DNA of 64,000 nt, from positions 37,778,862 to 37,842,861 of the forward strand of contig CM070508.1 of NCBI GenBank assembly GCA_036346375.1. Reading direction: 5' to 3'. The notes under the pieces are model-generated. The model saw only the letters and a program-made list of their open reading frames with translations. It was not told the origin of the DNA and ran no database searches. The stretch comes from Guadua angustifolia (lineage: Eukaryota > Streptophyta > Magnoliopsida > Poales > Poaceae). Position numbers and translations under genes: made by a program. Below, piece by piece: positions 11,601 through 22,458 of this stretch (the first letter of the stretch is position 1; each line of letters opens with the position of its first letter).

Positions 11601-13349
11601 AAAAAAATGAAATGCTGAAAGTGGGAATCGAACTCTGGTTGCCAGGCTCACGTAGTAAGTGCTTCTACCACTGCACTATGCATTCACTTGTGACAAAGGA
11701 TGGTGACAAAATGTTTGAGTCTACCTCTTCTTCTTCCTTAGAAGCCTGAAGCTTCACGGCTGGCAACAATGGCGATGGCAAAAGCTTGCGGCTGAACTGG
11801 AGAGGAAGCTGCAGGGATAGATGAGGCTCGGCCGGGGGAGGTTCCTGGGAGTCGGCGGCGGTCACCGGAGCAGCGACGGCAGCGGCGAAACTCGGCGCGG
11901 CGGCTGGCAACCAATTTCTTCGGCCGGTGCAGGTACTGGAAAGCGAGAAGACACGGCGGTTCCGGACGGCAGAGCTGCATGCAAGGCGTGGACATGGTTG
12001 AGAATCTGAGGAGAGAGCCTTAGCAACGGAACAACCAGAGCTACACTCCTGCAGCAGCAACGAGAGAGAGAGGGAGGCTCGCCTTGCTTCTGCCCGAGCT
12101 GGCTAGCTCTCGCGCCAATGGTGAAGCACGGCGAGCAGGAGGGCAGAGAGGCGGCCTCGGCTGCATGCAAGACACAGAGCGGACTCAGGGGAGTGAGCAG
12201 CGGCTGTGTGCGCAAGAAAGGAGGTGGATGAGCTCACCTGGTGGCTGCGGTTGAACCAAGCTTGGCTCGCCGGCGCATGGAGGAAGGAGACTTGCGGAAC
12301 TGAAGAGAGGAGCTGCAGGGGAGATGAGCTCGGTTGGGAAGGCTGCAGGCAAGACTGCCTTGGCAAGAGAGGAAGAGAGAGGTGCAGGTAGAAGGAGTGG
12401 CGGCTGCTGCTGCAAGTGCTGAGGCTTGCTTGCTGCTTTGGGGAAGAAGTAGAGGAGCCAAGGCGGGCTGGCACCGCCTTAGCGCCAATGGCGCAGGGAG
12501 AGAGGGAAGAGGAAAGGTGGAGGAGGCTGGCTGGTGGCCCAGGCATGCAAGGAAATCCCTGCCAAGGATTAGCTACAAGTTCCAACGAGTGGAATGGCTG
12601 CATTTGGCAGATGAGCAATTTTAAGTGCAGATTTGACATATCAGTTGGGCAGGCTTGGGAAAGGGTGTAAACTTGATTGAAAAATTCTGCAAATTTTTGA
12701 GTAGGTAGACCAGAAGTTCTACTTTCCATTTTCTTTGGTTTCATCTCAATATCTATTGTCATTTAAGAACAGTAATTCATCAAACTTGGCTGATTTTCAA
12801 TCTGTTTTTGCATTTTCGAGATATCTAAATGGTGTTGAAAAATTCTAGAAAAATTATATTTATTCTCCATTTGGACTCTGGTATTTTACAAAATTATTTG
12901 CTATAGCATGTTGTTTGAGTTTTCTTTGAGTTTCATTAAAGTGTTGGATTTGGCAATTAAAAGACTGACTGCACCAAATCCTTGTTACAGTTTTTGATTT
13001 TTCTTTAAGAGTAAATAAAGTCTATTATTTCTAAAACATTGTTTTTCAAATGAATTTGAGCTAAGGATGCTTATATAAAATTTTCAGCTCAAAACCTTAC
13101 TCCATTATTTAATAAAAATTCTGACATTGCAGATTTCAAATTTAAGTGATATCTGTTTTTGAATTTTAAACGGCAATAAAAGTAATTATTAGTTTTTGAT
13201 ATTTTTACCATGAGTTAAGTATGTTATGAGGAAGACATGATAAAATTCTCAGTGAGATATAAGCTTCTTTAATCAAATAAGATTGAAGAAAAATTTTGGA
13301 AAGCTAATTTAATATAAATTTTTGAAAGCCTAAATTTTGGGATGTTACA
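8652..13349 (-). mobile_element. Family-C solo LTR (C1), nested in A2
   Basis: Minus-strand sequence starts TGTAACATCCCAAAAT at 13349 and ends GGGTCCCGACA at 8652. It is bordered by CTCT on both sides (8648-8651, 13350-13353), a four-base match to a TSD. It is related to C2 (32674-35085): both share the block around CTATTCGAATAG (about 9322 here, 35054 there) and the start TGTAAC(A/G)TCCC. It has a GC-rich zone at 11740-12620 that gives long but unsupported ORFs on both strands. No gag-pol is present, so a solo LTR of about 4.7 kb is the simplest reading. Confidence 0.7.
11615..11690 (-). other. tRNA-like Pol III promoter (A box and B box)
   Basis: On the minus strand, TAGTGCAGTGG (11668-11678) fits the A-box consensus TRGYNNANNNG. 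GAGTTCGATTCC (11623-11634) fits the B box GGTTCGANNCC with one mismatch, 34 bp further on. A T-rich stretch follows at 11590-11610, like a Pol III terminator. I cannot fold a convincing complete tRNA, so this is either a tRNA relic or the head of a tRNA-derived SINE inserted in LTR C1. Confidence 0.4.
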
Positions 13350-13964
13350 CTCTGCCGCCCCAGTAGCGCTTTCATTTGGTCTTCTTTGCTCCCAAGAATC
13401 GCTTTTGCTGCAGCGCCATTCTTTGTTGAATTTCTGCTGCCGCTCACTCACTCTGTCGCCGCCCGGCCAAGAGGAGTCCAGGTCGCCGCTTCTGCTTCTT
13501 CTGGTGCCGGTTGTTGCTTGGCAAGGGTGCCACGGTGAAGAGGAGACGCCGGCTGTTTGGTAGGGGCGACGCCAAGCAAGGTGGCAGGAGGGCTCGACCA
13601 GGGGAACTAGTGGCTGGGAGGAGAGGAGCCGGCTGGGGGAAACAGGGCACGGGGAGGAGCCAGCCAGGAAGATCGGCAGGAAGAGCTGGGGGCGCAGGAA
13701 GGAGGCAACTCGCCTGGGAGCAAGACATCCAGAGAAAAAAAGAGAGGTGGGGAAGGGATCGGCAGTGCTGGGGAAAATATCAGCCCCCCAAGGAATTCTA
13801 GCCACACATACACAAACACCAGGAGAAAGGGATTAGGTGACAAGTGGGTGGAGAGGGAAAAAGAAAAACAAGAATTTCTCTCCCCCAAATCACAGATAGG
13901 CCCACCGAACACCCGGACCAAGAATTCGCCGACTCGGAGGAAAAAGAAACCCTGCAGTATTACA

Positions 13965-14511
13965 GTAGGAGATCATTGGGTTGTATTCTAATGAAATGAT
14001 CTAAGGTTCGGAGGGGAGGGGGCATTTGGTACGGATGTCTGTTTGTTTTGTTTCTTGTAAATCAGCCTAGAGGGAAAATAGATAGGAAAGAGGCACTTTC
14101 TTGTTCTCTAAAGAAGGGCGTTTGTTATTGTTTTGAACTTTGAAGATTTGAGAATCTGTAGGAATGATATCTCAGTTGTAGATCGCATATGACGAGAAGC
14201 TCTTTTTAATTGGCTAGCACCATTTTTTGTTCTCGCAAGTCACAAATACTGGACAGTGAGTTTTTTCTGCCTTTCCTTTGTTTTTCTTGGTTCTTTATAC
14301 TTAGTTCTGAGTTTTATGATGGGAAATTTTGGAATATTGTGGTGGCGCTGTACTGTTAGAGATACTATGATAGTGAAAGTTGGACTTAGTGGACATTTGG
14401 ACATTTACTTGTTATAATTATTGTTTTGCCATAGACTTTTTGACAACTGCCTAGTTAAGGGAAAGAGCTAACTATAATTATAGTATGAAGCTTGTGACAT
14501 TCATCAATTAG
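13965..14511. other. Low-copy non-coding sequence
   Basis: This is the continuation of the host fragment on the far side of solo LTR A2. It is AT-rich with no ORF of note and could be the intron after the truncated exon at 4986-5178. It ends in ATTAG, the target site of LTR A3. Confidence 0.5.
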
Positions 14512-14679
14512 TGTAATACCGCAATATCGAAGAGTGTAATACCCAGAAAAATATCGTTTTCCTGGGTTTTTGGCCGGAATTGTCTTCATTTCTTTTCTTC
14601 TACTTTTTTCTCTCTCTTCCCTTGTTCTTTTGTGTGGTTGTAAATTGTTGGTGGGAGGATATTTTGTTGCTTGTCTCTG

Positions 14680-15134
14680 CCGACTCCCCCAGTCTCCCGT
14701 GCGGCCGACTCCTCCAATCTCTCTGGCCCAGCACATGCGCCCGCCTCCCCCGGCCAACCTCGCCTCCCTTCGCCGGCGTCGCTCCCGGCCGGCGCGCCTC
14801 CCGGCCGCCCGCGCCCGAGCCTGCGCCTTCCCTGCGCCCGAGCCCTGCGCCTTCCCTCAGGATCGCCGCTAACGCTGCTTGCTTGCGGCGCTCCGGTCTC
14901 CTCGGCGCCGCTCCGGTCTCCCTGGCGCCGTCCTCGTCGTCCCTGGCGCTGTCCCCGGCCTCGCCCGTGCCATCGCTGGCTCGCTGGCCTCCTGGGCAAG
15001 CGCCACCCGGCTGGATGCGCTCCTGCCACAGCTCCCCTCGGCGCCTCTGGCCGACGCCCTCCTCTCCTCCGCTGTGTGCACCTTGAGCCGGCAGTACCTC
15101 CCTCACCTCCCTCCTTCCATGGATGTGCTTTGAG
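14680..15134 (+). promoter_or_regulatory. GC-rich leader ending in a splice donor (A3)
   Basis: A CT/GC-rich block gives several overlapping ORFs of 84-187 codons on both strands. None is conserved in frame in other copies, so coding is unlikely. It ends CTTTGAG|GTATAA at 15134/15135, and the same TTTGAG|GTA junction closes the block in A4, A5, A6 and A7. The arrangement resembles a GC-rich 5' UTR exon followed by an intron. Confidence 0.5.
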
Positions 15135-18100
15135 GTATAATCTTCTTGGGGTTTAGCTTGCATGTGAGGTGTTTGTGCAAATGCCTAGCTAGAATCCTTG
15201 TTTTGAGATGCAGATTAGCAAGGCAAGATCGCTGATGCTAGGGATTTTATTTTCTACCCTTTCATTAATACTCCATGCTTGGTGCGGATGAGTTCAGAAA
15301 TGCCTCACATAATGACAGGCTAAACCTATACAGTTCTATAATGCAGCAAGATTTAAAATGGTTTCGCAGAACTAAGATTAGTGGATAGTTGAACCAACTA
15401 ATTCTCACGTTGATTACATGATACGAGCCAAGGAAGGCTGATTTTGATAGAATAGTTACAGAGAACAAAAGGTGAGGTGGAAAAATCATATGTGCCTTAT
15501 TTACTTTTATGTGCCTCTGCAAATATTCCCTTTCATATAAGCCGGTCTACATTTAGAAATCATAGATCAATTTTGTGCATCCAGTGGATTGCATTTGATT
15601 GTAGAGCAGATGCATCTATAGTAGGTGCAGTGAGCAAAGGTATTGATGTAGCAGCCTCTATTGTGCCAGCACTTCAGAGGTTATGGGTCGTGGTTAGTGT
15701 TAATGATGATTGTAGAGATCTTCATTTCCGTAAGGCTGGTAATTAACATGCTCTTTAGAAAGCTGTCTGTTCTACTTTTAGTTGAATTTACGAAATTCAG
15801 TCATGCTGCTTCAACGTAACTGTCTTATTTGGTTTCTTTCGTTATCTTCAATTGAGAATTTCGGGTTCAAATTTGTAATTTCCCATAGTACTGTACCTTG
15901 GCAATAAATGTACTTGGTTTCATGCTTTCGTTAGCATGACTTGCTGCATATTTAATTAACAGTAGGAGTTCTTAGCCAAAGAATTCTTTCCCTCAGAAGA
16001 TTTGAACTCTGCCCTACTTTCTAGAATTTGATCCTGAGGATTATCCACGCGATTGCTCAAAGCCATGTGAAAATGTTTGTCCTACAAATGCAATATACCT
16101 ACAGAGAGTCATGGTTGGGTGGTAGAGTGCTTAATCTGATCCAATATGTGGCAAGGATTTCGGGTTTCAGCTGAAAAGATATTAATGTATGATGTTTGAT
16201 TCAAGTATATATGTAATACCGCAAATGTTTACCAGGGTTTTGGCCGGAATTGTTTCGTCTTTTTAAATCCAAGGGTTTCCCCTTTTCGCCGTGAGTTTGG
16301 AATGTCAGTTTTTGGGGTTGGTTGATTTGTGGTCTCTAGAATTTTGTAGCCTTTACTCTTTTTCCCTAGACTTTTATTGGTTTATTCACTTATTGGAGTT
16401 TGTAAAGAAAAAGATTAGAGGGGATAAAACCCTAGCAAAAGGGAGAGAGAGTGCCAGGAGGGCTCTCCAGCCGCCGCCGCCCCTGGCAATCCGGTCTCCC
16501 CAAATTTTTGCTTCCTGGCGTCGACTAGGTCCTCCTCCTCCCGGCGTGGGCTGCTCCTCCTCCTCCTCCCATGGCTGCTTGCTCCTCCGGCCTCCAGTGT
16601 CGCGCTGCTCCTCCGGCCTCCAGCCGATTCGCTCGCTCCTCCCGGCCTCCAGCCTTGCTGGTGGCGGCGCTCTCCGCCAGCCACAAGACCTGCTGCTGAG
16701 CTCGCTCTGCTCGACCGCCCGGGCTGCGAGCTGCGCAGCTCTGGTGGCCGTGCTGGTCGTCGCCCCCTCCGGCGCCTCCTCTAGTGTCTCCCCCTCCGGC
16801 TGGCAGTGCTGCCTCGAGTCCCCTTCCTCACCGGTGCCGGCGACCCCTCCTCCGGCCAGCACCTCTCTCCTTCCTCCATGGATGTGCTTTGAGGTAGTTT
16901 AACTTGGACATTTTTCTTTGCATGCCATGTGTTCGATGAAATGGCTATGAGGTTCTAGTGGGGTCTTGAGCTTAAGCTTTAATAAAATTTTGAGTTTATG
17001 TGCATGGTGAATGAATGTTGCTTAGGGATCTTTATTTTTGTATGCTTGATTATCAAAACTGGAGATTTGGGAGTAATGAAATTGTTATGTGTCCAAATAT
17101 GTATTAGCGCAGTTGCTTATATGTTCATTTATACCTTGTTTTGTTGGCAATAATCCTATGTAGTTTGGAGCACAGGATGATACTTAGTTTATTTGGGTCA
17201 AACCGATCCTTGCATGCTTTAGATTTTGCCCTTTCATGATTCAAATATTGTAATTCCTGCTCAAAGTAACTAGGATTGTATGCACTTAAATGATGAGTCA
17301 AGGCTATGCATGTATTCTTATGTTATGCTTTATTATTTGATTAGGGTTGTAAGATCCAGATGATTGATCTTAATGTCTTGACATTAGGTTAAGGATATAC
17401 ACGCTGTTATTTTTTGAAGTTTAGACTCAGGGAGCCATGTATGTATTCAATGTTTGTTTAATGGAAGATAGAAATATTCAAGATTTCTTCCTATCATGAT
17501 TACTTTGTCGATTGAGTATCATTCCACAATTATCAAGGTGTCGCTATACTCTGATCTTCAATACCTTTTTGATTCACTCAACTCAATCTGAATATAAATG
17601 GGTTCTGCCATACCGGTTATGGTTACTCAAATAGAAAGCATGCAATAAGAAAAGGTAACTACTGAAATTCGTATGAGAAACACAAGAGCAAGCAATCGGA
17701 ATCTTTTGATAGAACTAAATCCTCTATTCTTAGCAAGATTATCCAGGTGTTTGATGATGTGGATTAAATGAACATGCATGCTTGAAATGCCAAATGCTAC
17801 TGGATTCTTTAGTTGATGGAATGCTAGATTATTTAGTTATGTAAAGTTTTTACTTATTCATGGACTTACTTCACATGCAAAAGAGTTGTTTTCTTTTGTC
17901 GCGTGTTTCGAGTGTGCATAAGGTTGAGTTGGACGATTATTATTTAATTGCAGAGAATGTTTTGTCGGGAGTGGCCTCATCCGTATGCCACTCTATCCTT
18001 CATCGGTAAAAGGCAAGTACACCGAGCTGTGTGTTTAATGGAGTTGTTCGTTGATATTTATCTGTTCATAGCTAATTTCTATTGATTGTGGCAAGTATGA

Positions 18101-18294
18101 GTTATATTGGTGATCGCCCTTGGCGGACGTGATTAATATGGATTCGGTGGTCACTAGTAAGCCTTAATCTCGGTGAGTTACTGTACCTTTGTTAATATTG
18201 CAGTGAGTAGCGAGAATGGGTTACGGGGTACTCGTGGTTAATTTACAAGAGATGAATTTAATTGTGCCTAGTCTCGGGAATTGAGTTGAGAATT

Positions 18295-18471
18295 GTTGAT
18301 TGAAATGTGTTTTAGATGAGTATGTTGATTGAAATGTGTATTTGTTGAGAATTGTTGATTGAAATGTGTTTTAGATGAGTATGTTGATTGAAATGTGTAT
18401 TTGTTGAGAATTGTTGATTGAAATGTGTTTTAGATCAGTGTGTTGATTGAAATGTGTTTCAGTTGAGAATT
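18295..18471. repeat. 59-bp tandem repeat, three units (A4 5' LTR)
   Basis: Units start at 18295, 18354 and 18413 with GTTGATTGAAATGTG. Each unit itself holds two diverged copies of TTGATTGAAATGTGT. The same array is at 24490-24666 in the 3' LTR. Confidence 0.9.
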
Positions 18472-18511
18472 GATGTTGCATTCTTGCATTTCATGATATG
18501 CATTCATAATG

Positions 18512-18700
18512 GAAGAGGCGACCCATTCTAATGCGGGCCTCTATGTTCACACGTAGTGAACATGAAAGTCCTACCTCGTAGTCCCATTCATCGAGGTGGA
18601 TGGGAGCGAGACAGTAAGAGTAGGCACCTTCCATCTACGGGATGGAAGGGACGTGAGGGTGCACACCGACGGGTGGGCACTCAGCAGTACCGGTACGTAC
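18512..18700 (+). repeat. Hairpin module of A4 5' LTR
   Basis: Stems are at 18543-18563 (arms ATGTTCAC / GTGAACAT), 18583-18605 (CCCATTCATC / GTGGATGGG), 18627-18649 (CCTTCCATC / GATGGAAGG), 18659-18680 (GTGCACACC / GGTGGGCAC, one mismatch) and 18687-18696 (GTACCGGTAC). The arm sequences differ from A1 and A5 at several paired positions with pairing kept. Confidence 0.8.
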
Positions 18701-19068
18701 ATGGAAATGAGCATTCATGTGCATTGCATCTTTAATATTGAGTGTTGTGGTAAATGGTGTGGCATATGGATGGTGATTATGGTAATTGAAGGTTGAGTCG
18801 TGGATTCAACCCTTAAAGGGGAGATTGAATTGAATTGATGAATTAGCGCATGTCTTTTCTTTGCTATGCTAATCATGTTGTATGAATATCGTGGAGTGAA
18901 ATTTGAGTTTTGAACTCGAATAAAGTCGATGAAAATGGTTTGAGCTACAACAAGGGGTGATTGAGTCGGAAAACGTAGTGACTTAGAGACACATGATGCC
19001 TCTTTTACGTTGAGTGGTTTTATTATCAAGTCGATGACTTGATTGCGGTAAATTTTGGGTATGGTCAA

Positions 19069-19272
19069 GTTATTGCTTTAAATGGGTATGAATGCTGGTT
19101 GTCCGGATATTGTTTTATTTGCCTTACTTGCTCTCAGTTATTACTTTAAATGGGTATGAATGATGGTTGTCCGGGTCTTGTTTTATTTGCATTACTTGCT
19201 CTCAGTTATTGCTTTAAATGGGTATGAATGCTTGTTGTCCGGATATTGTTTTATTTGCATTACTTACTCTTA
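19069..19272. repeat. 68-bp tandem repeat, three units (A4 5' LTR)
   Basis: Units begin at 19069, 19137 and 19205 with GTTATT(G/A)CTTTAAATGG. The matching array in the 3' LTR is at 25266-25469. Units differ by a few substitutions that are shared between the two LTRs, so the array existed before insertion. Confidence 0.9.
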
Positions 19273-19786
19273 TGGTTAAGTTTTTGTTTTACTTACGATA
19301 AATTGGGTTTATTATTCTCGTGTACTTTGCTGAGTTTAAACTCACGCTTGTTATTTAATGTTTGTAGGTGTTTTGAAGCCGGCATGCATGGATGGGAGTA
19401 GTAGCACGTACACGACTCCGGTCATCACCGCATTTAATTAATTTGTAAAGCCTGGTTGTGAATAATGGTGTTGTAATGTGTTGCTCGTCGTGCTGGAGTT
19501 GTTAATTTCTATTTGGTTGTGTGATTGATTATCTAAGGACCTGCTAGATGGTTTGATTCTATTTTAAGCGTTTGATAGATTATATATCTGCTATTGCTCT
19601 TTTGTCCGCTGAGTGGATGTCCTAGTTTTAGGGGAGGTGCTGCCGAAATTTTGCAAATTTCGGTGGCTTAGTTTTAATCCAGTTTTAAGAGTCAGAGGTT
19701 AATTCCTGTCTTTTCGCTAGAGGTGTCATTAGTTATTCAAAGTTTTGGTAGCATCCGTGGCGTGTTTAGCGCCGGGGTGTTACAGT

Positions 19787-19798
19787 TGGTATCAGAGC
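19787..19798 (+). promoter_or_regulatory. Primer-binding site of A4 (tRNA-iMet)
   Basis: TGGTATCAGAGC lies 2 bp after the 5' LTR end. It is the standard plant initiator-methionine tRNA primer site for minus-strand DNA synthesis. Confidence 0.95.
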
Positions 19799-22444
19799 GG
19801 GCTTTAGGTCCGTGGTATGTGAATTTAGTAATTTACTCTAGAGTAAACTACAAGTTGTTGTGTGGAATTAGAAACATGGCATAGGTATCTACGTCTAAAA
19901 TTTGGCCTCAGGGCGATAACCTTAAAATCTGGAATAGCGTGGTTCATTAATTTAAAACTTGACACACTCTGGTGCACAGTAGGAAGGGATGGATATCATT
20001 GCATTACGCTTAAATGTTGCGTTTAAGCTTTGATGATTGCATCTTAAATTATTGTTGCATATTGCTTGAATTGTAAATGGATTGTTTGAATCATTATGTT
20101 TTCGTCCTCATACTTTGGTCTGTGTTAAGGGTCTTGGATGTTGGTGTGACCGGTTAAAGCCCCTTTGAAGTATGAGAACCTCTCGAGGTGAGAGTCGTTG
20201 TTTGTTGTGGCACAGTTTAGAGTGTGAGTGGAGAAGGTCGGTTTCTTTTTGGCTTCATTCTTTTGGAGGCAAGGGGAAAAGTTTGGTGATGAATCTTTTC
20301 GGATTGCTTTTACTGTTCTGGAGTTCGGTTTTTGCTAGTTTCTTTGGTTATCGTGGGGTGCCTTGTGCAGAAAACTTTTGTAGTCGTTGTTCTCTCCATT
20401 TAAGAAAGTGATTGAAGTTCATTTGGTGCAAACCTTAAGCCGTGTGGATTTTCAGTGTTATGGTCTTATCGGAAAGGATTTGGTTGATCATTTGTTTTCT
20501 TCCTGTATACATCTTCCTTAGTGGAAGTTGTAAATCTTGAGTTTACTTGAAGAGCTTTTGTATGCCAGAGTTGGGCATTTGAGAATCGAGATCCTTTGTG
20601 ATTTATGGATGGGTTTCCCTGGAAAGAAGATGTTTATTGGTGTTGTTTATATTTGTGAGTTGTCGCGTTATTTAAGGGTTTAGGGCTTTAAAGGAAAAAA
20701 AGTGTTATTCGACCGATTCGCTTTTCCTTTCCGTGAATTTATTTGTGTAACTCCTTTCCTTCGTGGAATTTTGGAGTTAAAGATTGGTTTGGAGTTCTAT
20801 TGAATAACAAGGATTGAGTCCTGTCATTTTTAGTTGGGTTTTCCAGGAAGAAATCTTGTGGCAATCAGAGTGAGTTGTGGGTTGGTTGAAGATCTTCCCG
20901 TAAAAGTTTAATAGAAGGATTGTGTTGTTAGGGAAGTTGACCCTAATTTGTTAGATGTTAAGGACTCTAATGTTGGTTTTGGTAACCCACGGTTATGAGT
21001 GGAGGAATGGATATGGTGTTTGGGTAGGGCTAGTGTTGATTATGATGACGAAGGAATAACAAGTTTGAATGAGGAACTTGTTTTAATTAGGTGATGGGAT
21101 TAAATGGTTTCGAGGTGTCCTCAGTGGTCGGATCGTGTGGATTATTAATACATTTTATTGCTTTGACTTCAAGTTGAGGAAAGTGGTTAGTTTTATTAAG
21201 CAAATTGAGATTTTCTTTGCTCTCTAGTGCGGGGCAAGAAAATGCTTGGACGTGGGTTCATGGTTGAGTGTAATAGAAGATTATGCTCTTTGATTTAATT
21301 GTTGAAAGTGAATGGTTCCGTTATGACTCTTTTCTTCGAGTGATTGTCTCTATGCACGAGGCATGTATGAAGAAGGCAGGGTATGATTGTGTATTGTGAT
21401 GGACTTTGGGATTTATGCCCGATTGGGCGATTCATTTTGATAGTAAGGAATGGCTTTGACCTAGTTGTTTCCAGGGCATTTGTTGAAGAGATAAGAGTGT
21501 GTTTTGGCTCTTGGAGGATTCCGGTGTTAAAAGTTTAGAAATAGTGATATGTTCGAAATTGGTTAGAAACTTGTTGGATTGAAAACCCTTGTGTGGCTCC
21601 GTGGTTTAAGCTAATCGACCCATGGGATAGCTATGGTATAGTGGGCTAACTCGATCGATGATATGGCTTGATAGTGGTTATGTGGTTAATCGATGAGGAG
21701 AGATGTGAATCAGGGTTTTCTTGGTTCTTAGGGGATTTGAGTTTAGAACCCCAGCTGTTCAATCGAATAGAATTAAGTGATTCGGTAAAAAAAAATTTGT
21801 TGGATGATTAATAGAATGATGTGGCTTGTGTTAATCATGTTATCTCGAGTTTGTTGATCTGTGAGGTAGAGGGTGAGAGAGGAGAAAGTTTTGGTGAGTG
21901 AAATTGAAGAGGAAAATTAGAATTGAGTTGGAGACTAGTGGTATGATCTTCTGGGAAGAATCATTGGTTGAGTGCAGGTCGTAAGTTGAAGCATTAAAGA
22001 GAAATTGTCTGAGTTGTCAGACAGGTGATGAGAATGGTATGAATTGAGATTTTGGCTGTTTGCCTAGATCTATTGGAGTTTAAGCGTGAGAGTTATGAAT
22101 TCTCTGGTTGAGAAAGTGCTTTTGGGATTCCTGGTCTAAGAAAACTATTTGGTGGTGAGAACGCAAAGTAGATTTGGTTTAGCCTTGGTCTTTGAGTAAG
22201 ACCGGGTTTTTGGGTCTTGTGCCATGCCAATTTAAGGAGGTAAAGTGAGTGTTGATTCAAAAAGGGATGTATTGAGTTAAGTTCTTGCTTCTGTTATTGG
22301 AAAGATAAGTGGATTGAATTTTGGAGTTCCTCTTGCGTGAGGAATACCCGGATTTGCTGCTTCGGGTATCCTTGTGTTGTATTTTGTTTCCATTGTTCTT
22401 GTTGCTGTTCTTGTTTTGGTCAGAATTCGAGGTCGAATTCTGTT
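19799..22444 (+). other. Non-coding internal region of A4
   Basis: There is no conserved retroelement domain and stops occur in all frames. Parts are shared with the A5 internal region, for example GACCGATTCGCTTTTCC near 20710 and 38856, and the last 500 bp. This shows that the internal sequence is a family feature and not a local deletion product. Confidence 0.8.
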
Positions 22445-22458
22445 AAAGGGGGGAAGAG
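22445..22458 (+). promoter_or_regulatory. Polypurine tract of A4
   Basis: AAAGGGGGGAAGAG directly precedes the 3' LTR, as needed to prime plus-strand synthesis. Confidence 0.93.

Larger units (their letters stand above)
5181..13964 (-). mobile_element. Family-A solo LTR (A2), reverse, with nested LTR C1
   Basis: Read on the minus strand, it begins TGTAATACTGCAGGG at 13964 and ends GGGGTGTTACA at 5181. A perfect 5-bp TSD, GTAGG, flanks it (5176-5180 and 13965-13969), so it is a solo LTR. Without the nested C1 (8652-13349) it is about 4.1 kb. The GC-rich leader is at 13350-13800 and continues at 8580-8651. It ends in a consensus splice donor on the minus strand (GTG|GTAAGT, around 8593-8602). 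The hairpin module lies at 6280-6450. A 244-bp internal tandem duplication accounts for part of the extra length. Confidence 0.9.
16212..19784 (+). repeat. 5' LTR of element A4
   Basis: Contents in order: terminus at 16212, a TATA-like GGGATAAAACCC (about 16422), the GC-rich leader 16450-16893 with splice donor at 16893/16894, a long AT-rich stretch, 59-bp and 68-bp tandem repeats, the hairpin module 18512-18700, and the stem-loops at 19332-19343 and 19643-19663. It is nearly identical to the 3' LTR except in the GC-rich leader. Confidence 0.93.

Noticed and set aside
12103..12762. 219-codon minus-strand ORF in LTR C1
   Set aside because: GC-rich LTR sequence with competing ORFs in the opposite strand and no domain.
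13269..13805. 178-codon minus-strand ORF at the A2/C1 border
   Set aside because: It spans a TE-TE junction and is therefore a recent accident.
14580..15163. Overlapping ORFs of 147-187 codons in the A3 leader
   Set aside because: They overlap on both strands, are low-complexity Pro/Ala/Arg/Ser sequence, and are not in frame in other family-A copies. They are by-products of high GC content.
18596..18796. ORF repeated at 24791-24994
   Set aside because: It is conserved only because both LTRs of A4 are copies of each other. It overlaps the hairpin module and is not open in other copies.
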